A stretch of DNA of 64,000 nt from an uncultured Dorea sp. GTDB taxonomy: Bacteria; Bacillota; Clostridia; Lachnospirales; Lachnospiraceae. A model generated the notes under the pieces. The model was not told the DNA's origin. It saw only the letters and a list, made by a program, of their open reading frames with translations, and did not search any database. The position numbers and the translations under genes are program-made. The number at the start of each line of letters is the position of its first letter. Position 1 is the stretch's first letter. Of this stretch, positions 50,415-59,606 are shown piece after piece. The stretch covers positions 425,489 through 489,488 of the forward strand of contig CAJTVU010000001.1 of assembly GCA_910580235.1 (NCBI GenBank), given 5' to 3'.

Positions 50415-53400
50415 ATGATGAAGAAAAGAAGATTATTAACAATGGCCGCGGCTACATTAGCCGCATCATTATTGATACCCGGGACGGCGCTGGCCGGTTC
50501 TTTGTTTAATGGTGGAACAGGCAGCATAACAGAGAACAGTTTAGGCGACAACGGCAAGCCGTGCAACGAAGGTTGTACCGGTCATACGTTCACTGGAACC
50601 CAAGGAAAAATTTATGTTGAAAGCGGAACACACACTCTTAATTTCAAAGATGTCACAATCAATAAATCACAGGCGTCTGCCGGACAGGATACAGAAGCTG
50701 TCCGCCTCGGAACCAACGCTACTGTCCATCTGGTATTAGAAGGTAAGAATTCTGTCGTAGGCGGGAAGAATACGGCCGGCATCATGGTTCCTAAAGGCGC
50801 CACACTGGAGATTTCCGCAAGTAAAGATGATCCGAACGCCGAGCTTCTCGCGACCACATACACCGGCTCTGATGCTGTAGGGGCTGCCGGTATCGGCGGG
50901 GACTCTTCTGAAAACACGAAGGAGATTGGCAAGATCATCATCAATGGCGGGCACATTAAAGCAACCGGGCGGGGCGACAACTTCCCCGGTATTGGCACGA
51001 ATAAGCCTAGTGGAGAGATCGTCATCAATGGAGGAGTCATTTCCACAGAGCCTTCTGGTAACGGCATAAATCACGGAAAAGCTATTCAAGGCGCTACTGT
51101 CACTTCCGATACAGGACATTTTAGCATCGTGAAGGGCAGCATATACGGCAATACCGCAAACTTAAATACCCTTGTCAGCGATCTTATTAACGACACACAG
51201 CTTACCGTTTATGGCGATGTCGTACTACAAGACAAGAATTCTGGAGGCATAGACTGGGAGAATACGGTAGAGAAAATCACTATATTAGACGGAAGCGCCC
51301 TTACTCTCCCTGAGCAGAAAGACGACTGGAACGCATCCTGCAATACAGGTAGTACAGGGGAGCTGGTATTTGCTGGAAAGGGAAGTATTATTTTTAACCC
51401 GGACAATACTTCTCTCACTTCAACAGATATCTCGAACCTGACCGACAATGGAATTTTAATGAAGGTCGCTCTGACGGCAGAAGATTTCAAACTGGAAGAT
51501 CCCATAACTCATGTTAAAGACTTCCGTTCCCTGCCATATACTGGCAGAGACCTGACCAATGACCTTCTCTATGCAAATAGTAAAAGAGGCAATTACGATG
51601 TGGAAAGCCTGAACGGCTGGAGCCGGAAGATTGAGAAAGACGGCAAGGAGGTTCAGTTTATAAACGCTGGCAATTATGTAGTAACTTATGAAAAAGAAGG
51701 CCGCAAAGTTGTCCTTGATCCGGTTAAGATCGCTCAGAGGCCATTAAAAAGTGAAACGAATGATTTTCGGATTATAATTCCGGCTAAAACGTATACAGGC
51801 CAACCGCTTGTCCCTGACATATCTGCAACCTATACAGGCGCGCCTATTACTTTCGAATATGGCAAGGATTACACTATGACATCTGATGATGGAACAGACG
51901 TGACAGGCTTCACGAACGCTGGCGAATATAAAATTGTATTCACGGGAACCGCCAACGGTAATTTCACCGGGAGTACTGAAGGTACTTTTACCATCCTTCC
52001 TGCTTCAATTACAGCAGAGGAAGCCAAAATATCCATCACTGTTGACGGAGAGGACATTCTGGACGATCAGGAAGACGACATCGTTTATGACACAAACGCT
52101 AAAAATGTCGAGGTCAAATTGACGTATGACAACAAAAACCTCACACTTGGCACAGATTATACTGTAAAATATTCCGGCACAAATTTTGAAGAGACGGATG
52201 ATAAGACAAAAGCCGACTTCACCAACGCTGGTACTGTCAACATAACTCTTGAAGGTATTACGAACTATGGTGGCACGGTCACTCATTCCTTTGAGATTAA
52301 GAAAAAGAAGATTGATCTTCAGGATGTAACGGCAAAGAGCAGAACATATAACGGTACAAATGTTGTAGAGATTGAAGCGGCTGAGATCCGAGAGAATGAT
52401 ATCCTCAGTTCAGACGATATTTCAATCAAACCGGAGGCCACAGATGCATCTCCCGTTTTAACCGCTACAATTGCAAGAGCAGACATAGGTTCTTATAAAG
52501 AACTTTTCTTTAATGCAGCAGATGTAAACGCAAAATTCTTTGGCACACAGAGCAGCAATTACACACTCAAAGAAGATGAGAATGGCCAATACAGATTCGA
52601 GCTCAAAGGAGACAAGAATGTCGTAATCAGCACTGCTTCTCTTGGCGTCATCCCCGAACTTGTAGGGCGTAACGAAAATATGTATAGGGCTGACAAAAAC
52701 TATGAATTTTTTGAATATACAGCACTGGTCAAAGACCCTATCACCGAGCCGCAGTTCGGCCATAAGATTCAATATGAATATAAGATTGGCACTGAGGGGA
52801 AATGGCAGGACTCGCCGGATTTCGAAGGGATTAAGCCCGGAGACGAGCATATGTTCTATGTCCGCACAAAAGCTGTATGGCCAGATGGAGTCGCACCATC
52901 TGCCGAGCCTGAAAAATATGCGAATATAGCGCCAAGCACTCCAGGAGCCCTTCCGATAAAATTCGAACAGCTCGAACAGGAAGCGCCGGATGAACCGACC
53001 CTGACATTTGAGCAGAATGAAGGAATCCCTACATTTACAGCGACTATCAATCTTGGCAAGCCGGTATCGGAAATTCCCGGCGTGGAGTACAGTTTTAACA
53101 AGAAGGACTTCTCCGACAATCCTACAAAGCCAAACTGTACGAGCGGAACAGAATATATCGGCTATGTAAGGTTCAAAGAGACAAAGACCCACCTTCCGGG
53201 AAAGATTGCACAGAGCAAGCCGACGATCGCGCCACAGGCGATGGTAAGCAAGCCTGTGATCACTCCTGGTCCTGGCTCTAATGGCTCTAAACCTTTCCTG
53301 CAGGGCTACTCTGTTGAGGTTACGATTTCCTGCGCTACGCCTGGCGCAGAGATATATTATACACTGGACGGCAAGACGCCTGTTCCTGGTGACTCCAACA

Positions 53401-54368
53401 CAACCAAATACGAGGGCGATCCGATCCAGATTACGGAGACTACGACGGTCAGGGCGCTCGCCACAGAGTCTGATATGGAGCCCACAGAAGGAGAAGCCGT
53501 TACGTACACCATGATAACGACCAGTGAGGCACATACACAGTACGTCATTCAGAAAATAGACCCGGACACTCCTGAATCCTACGAGATTCCAGAAACCCTT
53601 ATCAACGAAGGGCTGAATGGTGTAGACGCGATCACAGCAGCGCTGTTCAATGCGATTATGGAGTCGCCGAAATCTAAGACCGCACCTTTTAACTATCTGA
53701 ATATGGAATACTTCGATATTAAGATACAGTTCTCTGCTGACGGATTAACGGACTGGGTGGACGCCACGGCAGAAAACTTCCCGCCGGAAGGTGTGACCGT
53801 CTCCCTGTCCGATGACACATTGGCCCGCCATTCTGAAAAGCTCAAAGACGTTGATAAGAATACCCACGTCTTCCTTGCAAGCCATATGTTCACGGAATTC
53901 TACGGAGACTGGGCTCCCGGCAATGTGGAAGTGCTTGATGTCAACGAGACAGAGACCAGTCTGGAATTCACAGTAACTGGAGCGTCGCCAATGGCAGTCG
54001 CATGGGCTGTAGGACAGAACCCGACCCCGGGCGGCGGGAATCCGGCAGACCCAGGTGACAACAATTCTGGAAAGACAGATGATGATAATTCTGGCGGCGG
54101 TGATCCTGGAAACACGGGTAGCGGCGATCCGGCAAATCCAGGCAGCGGCGACCCCGCAAACTCAGGCGGTGATCCGAAAGTCGCTTCGGAAGCGGGAGAC
54201 GGCAGCAAGACTGACCCGGATAACGGCGCTACTTCCAGAGCGCAGCAATACCTCTCCTCTCTCCCTGTTACCGGAGATACGGCTTCTCTCCTCCTTTGGA
54301 TCTCTCTTGGAGTGATAAGCCTTGGAGTATTGGCATTCGCTATTGTGAAGATCCGCAGGCGCAGATAA
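50415..54368 (+). CDS. LPXTG-anchored large surface protein
   Basis: The protein has 1317 residues. A signal peptide (MMKKRRLLTMAAATLAASLLIPGTALA) ends near residue 27. Residues 60-330 look like a parallel-beta carbohydrate-binding-type region (GTHTLNFKDVTIN, GAAGIGGDSSENTKEIGKIIINGGHI). Several immunoglobulin-like/MBG-type domains follow (about 460-730). Near 1010-1070 there is a chitobiase C-terminal-like domain (CATPGAEIYYTLDGKTPVP). A Gly/Asp/Pro-rich spacer leads to LPVTGD (about 1283), a helix and RRRR, a sortase signal. GGAAGCGGTGG precedes the ATG. Adhesin or glycan binding is inferred. Confidence 0.88.
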   Translation: MMKKRRLLTMAAATLAASLLIPGTALAGSLFNGGTGSITENSLGDNGKPCNEGCTGHTFTGTQGKIYVESGTHTLNFKDVTINKSQASAGQDTEAVRLGTNATVHLVLEGKNSVVGGKNTAGIMVPKGATLEISASKDDPNAELLATTYTGSDAVGAAGIGGDSSENTKEIGKIIINGGHIKATGRGDNFPGIGTNKPSGEIVINGGVISTEPSGNGINHGKAIQGATVTSDTGHFSIVKGSIYGNTANLNTLVSDLINDTQLTVYGDVVLQDKNSGGIDWENTVEKITILDGSALTLPEQKDDWNASCNTGSTGELVFAGKGSIIFNPDNTSLTSTDISNLTDNGILMKVALTAEDFKLEDPITHVKDFRSLPYTGRDLTNDLLYANSKRGNYDVESLNGWSRKIEKDGKEVQFINAGNYVVTYEKEGRKVVLDPVKIAQRPLKSETNDFRIIIPAKTYTGQPLVPDISATYTGAPITFEYGKDYTMTSDDGTDVTGFTNAGEYKIVFTGTANGNFTGSTEGTFTILPASITAEEAKISITVDGEDILDDQEDDIVYDTNAKNVEVKLTYDNKNLTLGTDYTVKYSGTNFEETDDKTKADFTNAGTVNITLEGITNYGGTVTHSFEIKKKKIDLQDVTAKSRTYNGTNVVEIEAAEIRENDILSSDDISIKPEATDASPVLTATIARADIGSYKELFFNAADVNAKFFGTQSSNYTLKEDENGQYRFELKGDKNVVISTASLGVIPELVGRNENMYRADKNYEFFEYTALVKDPITEPQFGHKIQYEYKIGTEGKWQDSPDFEGIKPGDEHMFYVRTKAVWPDGVAPSAEPEKYANIAPSTPGALPIKFEQLEQEAPDEPTLTFEQNEGIPTFTATINLGKPVSEIPGVEYSFNKKDFSDNPTKPNCTSGTEYIGYVRFKETKTHLPGKIAQSKPTIAPQAMVSKPVITPGPGSNGSKPFLQGYSVEVTISCATPGAEIYYTLDGKTPVPGDSNTTKYEGDPIQITETTTVRALATESDMEPTEGEAVTYTMITTSEAHTQYVIQKIDPDTPESYEIPETLINEGLNGVDAITAALFNAIMESPKSKTAPFNYLNMEYFDIKIQFSADGLTDWVDATAENFPPEGVTVSLSDDTLARHSEKLKDVDKNTHVFLASHMFTEFYGDWAPGNVEVLDVNETETSLEFTVTGASPMAVAWAVGQNPTPGGGNPADPGDNNSGKTDDDNSGGGDPGNTGSGDPANPGSGDPANSGGDPKVASEAGDGSKTDPDNGATSRAQQYLSSLPVTGDTASLLLWISLGVISLGVLAFAIVKIRRRR

Positions 54369-54406
54369 GGCAAGCCACAGAAACCATATAAAGAAAAGAA
54401 ATGCAA

Positions 54407-54440
54407 AAAGCTCCCCGGCCTTGACTGGCCGGGGAGCTTT
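54407..54440. terminator. Bidirectional terminator between surface protein and add
   Basis: The 14-base arms AAAGCTCCCCGGCC and GGCCGGGGAGCTTT enclose a 6-base loop between convergent genes. A-rich and T-rich flanks suit termination from both sides. Confidence 0.85.
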
Positions 54441-54449
54441 CATTCTCTT

Positions 54450-55400
54450 TCATTTAACGAAGGCTGCTTGTGCCGCATTTTCCATGAGCGTCTTAAAGTC
54501 GCGCTCTGTCAGGTGGAAATTCTCTCTTAAGAGCTCCCACTCTTTCGTAATCGTCGTGTTGCTCACCATGCGGTTATCTGTATTGATCGTCACAGGTATT
54601 CCCATCTCCAGGAACTGTACGATAGGATAATCCTCTATGGAGGGGACTGCTTTCGTCTGAAGATTGCTGATTGGGCACATTTCAAAACAGATCCGGTTCT
54701 TCGCACAGTACTGTTGCAGCTCTCTGTCTTTCGCTGCGGCGATCCCGTGGCCAATCCTCCTTGTCCCAAGGCTTATGGCGTCCTTTATGCTCTGGACGCT
54801 TCCGCACTCTCCCGCATGGATCGTGTACGGCACTCCCATTTCCGACGCATACGCGAAGAGGCGTTTCTGCCCGAGTACCGGGAAGCCTTTCTCATCTCCC
54901 GCCAGATCGATGGCACACACCCCTTCTCCTAAGTACCGCCGCGCCGTGTCTACGATCTGGAGATTCTGCTCTACGTCCATATGGCGCATCGCGCACAAGA
55001 TGACCTTCCCTGTAATGCCGTATCTCTCTCCGGCGCACACCCCTTCTAACACCCCTTCTACGATCTCATTTACAGGCAGATCCGCGCGGCAGGACAACAA
55101 TGGCGCAAAACGGATCTCCATATATCCTACCCCTTCCTGCGCCGCCTCCTTAAGCAGGTTCTCCGCTGCAGCCTTAAAGCTCTCCCGCGTCACCAGATAG
55201 GACAGCGGCAAGTCGAACTTCTCAAGGTACTCCTTTAAACTTTGGCACTCGGAAGTCACCTGTAATAATCCGGTCAGCTCCTCATCTTCTGGCAGCTCCT
55301 TTCCAACACATTCCGCCAGCTTCCTCATCGTCTCAATCGACAAAGAACCGTCCAGATGACAATGCAAATCGTACTTTTTTATATTCTTCATCTCATCCAT
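54450..55400 (-). CDS. add: Adenosine deaminase
   Basis: Add converts adenosine or deoxyadenosine to inosine forms. The 316-residue TIM-barrel enzyme has the zinc-binding HCHLDGSL near the N-terminus, TIHAGECGS with the catalytic zone, RIGHGIAA, and VTINTDNRMVSNTT carrying the metal-binding Asp. It stands alone between two hairpin elements. Confidence 0.92.
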   Translation of the reverse strand: MDEMKNIKKYDLHCHLDGSLSIETMRKLAECVGKELPEDEELTGLLQVTSECQSLKEYLEKFDLPLSYLVTRESFKAAAENLLKEAAQEGVGYMEIRFAPLLSCRADLPVNEIVEGVLEGVCAGERYGITGKVILCAMRHMDVEQNLQIVDTARRYLGEGVCAIDLAGDEKGFPVLGQKRLFAYASEMGVPYTIHAGECGSVQSIKDAISLGTRRIGHGIAAAKDRELQQYCAKNRICFEMCPISNLQTKAVPSIEDYPIVQFLEMGIPVTINTDNRMVSNTTITKEWELLRENFHLTERDFKTLMENAAQAAFVK

Positions 55401-55413
55401 AAATCCATTATAC

Positions 55414-55459
55414 GATAAATTGGGGACGGGGTAAATTTAAATTTACCCCGTCCCCAATT
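55414..55459. repeat. Perfect 46-bp palindrome
   Basis: Two 23-base arms meet without a loop. The core AATTGGGGACGGGGTAAA is nearly identical to the palindrome at 33452-33499. It lies between metY and add, both on the minus strand, and overlaps the last base of metY. Confidence 0.9.
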
Positions 55460-56760
55460 TAAATCGTCTCGAACGCTGCTTCCAGCGCGGCGATCAGATC
55501 TTCTACTTTTTCTATACCTATGGAGAGCCGGATCGTATTCGGCTTGATTCCCTGCTCTGCAAGCTCTTCTTCCGTGCTCTGGCTGTGGGTGGTCGTCGCC
55601 GGATGGATGACCAATGATTTCACATCCGCCACATTTGCCAGCAGCGAGAAGATCGCAAGATTGTCGATAAATTTCTGAGCCGTCTTGGCGTCCCCTTTGA
55701 CCTCGAATGTAAAGATGGAGCCTCCTCCATTCGGAAGGAATCTCTTATACAGCTCATGGCTTGACTCGCTTGCAAGGGACGGGTGATGTACCGCCTCCAC
55801 CTTCGGATGGCCTGCAAGGTACTCTACGATCTTCAGCGCATTGCTCACATGCCGCTCCACGCGAAGGGACAGCGTCTCCAGCCCCTGCAGGAAGATAAAA
55901 GCATGGAACGGGGAGAGCGTCGCTCCCGTGTCCCGCAGGATGACCGCGCGTATGTAAGTCACAAATGCCGCCTCTCCTACCGCATCCGTAAACGACACGC
56001 CGTGGTAGCTTGGGTTCGCCTCCGAGATCCACGGATATCTTCCAGACGCCTTCCAGTCAAAATTGCCGCTGTCAATAATGACTCCGCCGATGGCCGTCCC
56101 GTGCCCTCCGATGAACTTTGTCGCAGAATGGACGACAAGATCGGCGCCATATTCGATCGGGCGGATCAGGTAAGGCGTCGCGAACGTAGAGTCTACGACA
56201 AGGGGTATATGATGCTTATGCGCGATCTTCGCCAGCTCCTCCAGATCGACCAGATTGGAGTTAGGGTTCCCCAACGTCTCAACGAAGATCGCCTTCGTAT
56301 TCTCCCGAATGGCCGCCTCAAAAGAGCCTTCCGCGTCCGGGTCTACAAAGGTCGTCGTAACGCCGTTCGTCAATGGGAGCGTATGAGCCAACAGATTGTA
56401 TGTCCCTCCATAGATCCTCTTAGACGCCACGATATGCTCTCCTGCCTTCGCCAGCGCCTGGAATGTATAACTGATCGCCGCTGCCCCTGATGCCACTGCA
56501 AGAGCCGCCACACCGCCCTCTAAAGACGCGATACGCTGCTCAAATATGTCCTGGGTAGGATTTGTCAGCCTCCCGTAAATATTGCCCGCATTTCGAAGCC
56601 CAAAGCGGTCTGCCGCATGCTGTGAATCATGGAACACATAGGAAGCCGTCGCATAGATCGGCACTGCCCTTGCGTCTGTCACCGGATCGGCCTGCTCCTG
56701 CCCAATATGTAATTGCCGTGTCTCAAATCCCCAGTTTTTAGGATCTTTTATCGCTGCCAT
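55459..56760 (-). CDS. metY: O-acetylhomoserine/O-acetylserine sulfhydrylase
   Basis: The enzyme makes homocysteine (or cysteine) from an O-acetyl amino acid and sulfide. The 433-residue PLP protein belongs to the Cys/Met metabolism family: the N-terminus GFETRQLHIGQEQADPVTDARAVPIYATASY and the Schiff-base lysine in VVHSATKFIGGHGTAIGG are typical of MetY, as is the length. It is transcribed divergently from an Rrf2 regulator. Its promoter is TTGACA-17-TAATAT. Confidence 0.93.
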   Translation of the reverse strand: MAAIKDPKNWGFETRQLHIGQEQADPVTDARAVPIYATASYVFHDSQHAADRFGLRNAGNIYGRLTNPTQDIFEQRIASLEGGVAALAVASGAAAISYTFQALAKAGEHIVASKRIYGGTYNLLAHTLPLTNGVTTTFVDPDAEGSFEAAIRENTKAIFVETLGNPNSNLVDLEELAKIAHKHHIPLVVDSTFATPYLIRPIEYGADLVVHSATKFIGGHGTAIGGVIIDSGNFDWKASGRYPWISEANPSYHGVSFTDAVGEAAFVTYIRAVILRDTGATLSPFHAFIFLQGLETLSLRVERHVSNALKIVEYLAGHPKVEAVHHPSLASESSHELYKRFLPNGGGSIFTFEVKGDAKTAQKFIDNLAIFSLLANVADVKSLVIHPATTTHSQSTEEELAEQGIKPNTIRLSIGIEKVEDLIAALEAAFETI

Positions 56761-56795
56761 CGCAATTCCTCTCTTCCCGTGGTATTATTGAATGC

Positions 56796-56824
56796 ATATT
56801 ACCATCATTTACCTACTATGTCAA
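56796..56824 (-). promoter_or_regulatory. metY promoter
   Basis: TTGACA (56824-56819) and TAATAT (56801-56796) have a 17-base spacer. The distance to the metY ATG is about 35 bases from the -10. The two divergent promoters lie only 18 bases apart at their -35 boxes. Confidence 0.75.
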
Positions 56825-56842
56825 TAGGTTTATATGTTTTAA

Positions 56843-56871
56843 TTGAAATTCCTGCATTTCAAAAGTATAAT
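56843..56871 (+). promoter_or_regulatory. rrf2 promoter with palindromic operator
   Basis: TTGAAA (56843-56848) and TATAAT (56866-56871) have a 17-base spacer. TTGAAAT-N6-ATTTCAA (56843-56862) is a perfect palindrome covering the -35 and spacer, a likely regulator site. Confidence 0.75.
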
Positions 56872-56909
56872 AGAAGAAATACACTGATAGTAGCTGGAGG
56901 TATATTTCT

Positions 56910-57317
56910 ATGATTTCAACAAAAGCGCGCTATGCCCTTAGAGTAATGATCGATCTTGCCCAGAACCAGGAAGATCGTTTCGTCCCATTAAAAGAAATCT
57001 CCGCGCGACAGGAAATCTCTGAAAAGTACCTTGAGATTATCTTGAAGATACTTGTAAAAGGCAGCGTCGTAAAAGGGCTTCGTGGAAAAGGCGGCGGCTA
57101 CAGGCTGATCCGCCTGCCGGAAGAATACACTGTAGGAGAGATCATAGAGCTGACAGAGGGCCCGCTGGCCCCGGTCGCATGCCTCATGCCGGACGCGCAT
57201 GTATGCCGCAGAAAGGATGATTGTATCACTTTGCCATTGTGGAAAAAATTTGATACGCTCATTCATGATTTTTTTTATAATATTACACTGGATGATCTTA
57301 TAAACAGACGCTTATAA
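56910..57317 (+). CDS. Rrf2 family regulator, CymR-like
   Basis: The 135-residue protein starts MISTKARYALRVMIDLAQNQ, the Rrf2 signature, with a winged helix through LRGKGGGYRLIRLPEEYTVGEII. It has two cysteines (ACLMPDAHVCRRKDDC contains three), fewer and differently spaced than iron-sulfur IscR proteins require. In Firmicutes such regulators (CymR) repress sulfur and cysteine genes, which fits the divergent metY. Regulation of metY is inferred. Confidence 0.85.
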   Translation: MISTKARYALRVMIDLAQNQEDRFVPLKEISARQEISEKYLEIILKILVKGSVVKGLRGKGGGYRLIRLPEEYTVGEIIELTEGPLAPVACLMPDAHVCRRKDDCITLPLWKKFDTLIHDFFYNITLDDLINRRL

Positions 57318-57390
57318 TAATGTTCCAATGAAGGTTTGTTTAAAGGGCGCGCACGCCTTGTAAGCTGAAGGGAGAGAGGGTACGGCGATT

Positions 57391-57690
57391 ATGGGAAATA
57401 ACGAGTCAGAAAGACATTACGAAGAGAACCAGTTAGAGCAGGCTATATCCCTTGCAAAGAACAATTAGATTTTATTGGAAAATATGATAAAGTCTCCTTA
57501 TTTTGCCCGGATTGATTTTAAATTCGACGATGAGGGCAAATTTGAGAAAATATATATCGGCCGCTCTTCATTAAGGAAGAACGGCTCGCCATATAAGGAC
57601 AAATTTTTGTTTTGTGAAATAGAAATGTATCTTGCAATTAAAATTTGCATATGCTATAATGCCATTAGGCAAAAAGTAATGACGAGTCCA
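57391..57690 (+). pseudogene. Remnant of a HelD/UvrD-like helicase N-terminus
   Basis: An ATG with GGGAGAGAGGG upstream opens MGNNESERHYEENQLEQAIS and stops at TAG 57466. The same frame continues with LENMIKSPYFARIDFKFDDEGKFEKIYIGRSSLRKNGS, which resembles the N-terminal domain of HelD-type helicases (YFGRIDF...KIYIG.SL). The helicase part is missing, and the sequence becomes unrelated after about 57600. Together with the amber stop this indicates a decayed fragment at the island edge. Confidence 0.5.
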
Positions 57691-57837
57691 TTCGGACAAA
57701 AGAACGAATCCCCAATCCGTGTTGCAGCACAGTCCGGGGATTCTTCTTGTCTTTTATAGTGTCCAAGCATCCAAAACTATCCTGAAAAATATAATGATGC
57801 ATATCGCAAAGCGCGGAAAACTCAAAACAACTACCAT

Positions 57838-58147
57838 TTACTGGTAAAATAACTTTGTGTAATCTGTTTGTGTATCTGCGATGTGATATATATATACTGT
57901 TTCATGAATAACCCGGTATATGACAATGTGTTTTTTTGCAGATTGCCATTCGGTATCCCTGCTCATTCAACCAATCATCCGTAGTAACTGAACCAGAATC
58001 GGGAAATTGCTCCAGACGTTCAATGGTATCTAAAATATGGTCGCTGACTTTCAATGCTGTCTGCACATCAAACTGCAAGATATAATAGTCTTCTATTTTT
58101 TTCAAATCCTCCCATGCAGAAGGAAGAATTTCCACTCTATACTTCAC
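57838..58147 (-). pseudogene. RelE/ParE-type toxin with a frameshift in an A7 run
   Basis: The frame starts MKYRVEILPSAWEDLKKIEDYY and runs to RMAICKK, then shifts at seven A (57937-57931) and ends early at 57902. Removing one A restores a normal ParE ending, HIVIYRVIHETVYIYHIADTQTDY, to a stop at 57838, about 103 residues in total. The full-length toxin would block gyrase or cleave ribosome-bound mRNA. The antitoxin gene overlaps its start by 11 bases. The shift may be a mutation, phase variation or a sequencing error. Confidence 0.8.
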
Positions 58148-58403
58148 TGGCTCTCTCCCTTAAACGCTTTCTCGCCTCTGATACACTGATCGTCGGCTCT
58201 CCGTCTATTCGTTCCTGCTCTGCCTGAAGTACCTTTGCTCTTAACTGCAACATCTGTTCCCTATTTTCAAAGGCATCTATGCTCATTAATACTAAGTCAC
58301 CTTCCCCATTCTTGGTAATATATATAGGTTCTTTTGTTTCCTTTGCCAGTGCCGATATCATTGCATAATCATTTCTCAGTGCTGCTGATGCTTTTATAAG
58401 CAT
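58137..58403 (-). CDS. Phd/YefM-type antitoxin
   Basis: The 88-residue protein starts MLIKASAALRNDYAMISALA after GGAGAGAGG. The motif EPIYITKNGEGDLVLMSIDAFE is typical of the Phd/YefM DNA-binding fold, and the acidic helical C-terminus would wrap the toxin. It precedes and overlaps the ParE-type gene, the usual order. Confidence 0.85.
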   Translation of the reverse strand: MLIKASAALRNDYAMISALAKETKEPIYITKNGEGDLVLMSIDAFENREQMLQLRAKVLQAEQERIDGEPTISVSEARKRLRERASEV

Positions 58404-58439
58404 AATCCTCTCTCCCTTCACTTTTTGTTATATTTTTCT

Positions 58440-58619
58440 TATACTACTTACCGGAAGCTGAACCGTCAGAGAAGCGTATTTCCGAGCGATACAGCCCTGC
58501 TGAAAGCCCTGTATCTGGCGACCTTTGAAGCGACGAAAAGATGGACGTCCACCATCCGGAACTGGGCACAGGTCTATGGGGAACTGAGCATCATGTATGA
58601 AGGAAAACTGCCAGAATAA
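58440..58619 (+). pseudogene. IS256-type transposase C-terminal remnant
   Basis: The frame FPSDTALLKALYLATFEATKRWTSTIRNWAQVYGELSIMYEGKLPE matches the end of IS256/Mutator transposases (ATKKWT...NW...QLSI). No upstream DDE part exists, because the TA genes abut it. The right end of the old element may extend to about 58680, where IS66 inserted. Confidence 0.75.
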
Positions 58620-58803
58620 CAGATCTGTAGCCATCAGGGCAGGCGGAAAACATCACCTGCTCTTGACATACCCAGAAACAACTGTAAGCGCTCAATAACA
58701 TAGTGCCTTATATTCTTTTTCCATCCATGAGATAATACCTCCCAAAGAACTGTACAGTAATGCTAGTTATAGTTGTGTACAGTAATGCCAGCCGGAGGAA
58801 ACC

Positions 58804-59163
58804 ATGGATCAAATAACAAAAGTTAAAAAACATCTAAAACGAGAGCAATGGAAAACTCTCATAAAAGAATGTCAGTCCAGCGGGATGTCAATCGCTGCCT
58901 GGTGCAAGGCCAATGACATCTGTGAACAAACTTATTATCGGAACCTAAAACGCCTTCGAGAGGAACTCTGTGCGACACTTCCTGTTCCGGTAGAAGCCCC
59001 AGAAAAACCAGTCACATTCAAAAAGATGGAGATCGCTACACCCTTACCAGATACCAAAGCCGCTGTTATCATCCGTCTTCCAAATGCAACCCTCGAAATC
59101 AACGAGGGAACGAGTCAGCAGACAATCCAGGCAGCACTTCTGGCACTGCAGAGTGTATGTTAG
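58804..59163 (+). CDS. tnpA: IS66 TnpA-like accessory protein
   Basis: The 119-residue protein has an N-terminal helix-turn-helix-like region (WKTLIKECQSSGMSIAAWCKANDICEQTYYRNLKRLREEL) typical of IS66 OrfA. Its end overlaps the next gene by 7 bases. It is needed for transposition, but its exact role is not established. Confidence 0.9.
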   Translation: MDQITKVKKHLKREQWKTLIKECQSSGMSIAAWCKANDICEQTYYRNLKRLREELCATLPVPVEAPEKPVTFKKMEIATPLPDTKAAVIIRLPNATLEINEGTSQQTIQAALLALQSVC

Positions 59164-59513
59164 GAGATATCACTGTTGCTGAAAACATCTACATAGCTTG
59201 CGGTTATACCGATATGCGAAAGTCCATTGACGGACTTGCCACCATTGTTCAGCAGCAGTTTCAGATGGATCCATTCCAGCCTGCGCTCTTTCTCTTCTGT
59301 GGGAAACGACGTGACCGGATCAAAGCCCTACTCTGGGAAGGGGATGGGTTCATCTTACTTTATAAACGTCTGGAAAACGGAAGTTTCCGCTGGCCACGAC
59401 TGGAAAGCGATGTAAAGCCACTTTCCTGGCAGCAATTCCGTTGGCTTATGGAAGGGTTGGAAATCGAGCAAAAATCTGCGATTCTTCCTGCCGAAAAGGG
59501 GGCTTTCTGCTGA
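59157..59513 (+). CDS. tnpB: IS66 TnpB protein
   Basis: The 118-residue protein carries the IS66 Orf2 signature: YIACGYTDMRKSIDGLATIV, LFLFCGKRRDRIKALLWEGDGF and RLENGSFRWPR. It is unrelated to the RNA-guided TnpB of IS605. It lies directly before the transposase. Confidence 0.93.
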   Translation: MLGDITVAENIYIACGYTDMRKSIDGLATIVQQQFQMDPFQPALFLFCGKRRDRIKALLWEGDGFILLYKRLENGSFRWPRLESDVKPLSWQQFRWLMEGLEIEQKSAILPAEKGAFC

Positions 59514-59606
59514 CCGCAAAGACACGTGAAACCCTTGTATTACTGGCTTTTTTGTACTTTTTGTTGTATAATATTCCTATCAAAATCAATAAGGAATGAT
59601 ACGAAA

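Noticed and set aside
52458..53534. 358-residue minus-strand frame inside the LPXTG gene
   Set aside because: It is antisense to a clear surface protein frame, Cys/Arg-rich, with no motif or ribosome site.
57475..57759. 94-residue frame as a separate gene
   Set aside because: Its first part is the continuation of a helicase-like N-terminus across an amber stop and the rest is unrelated sequence, so it is annotated as a remnant.
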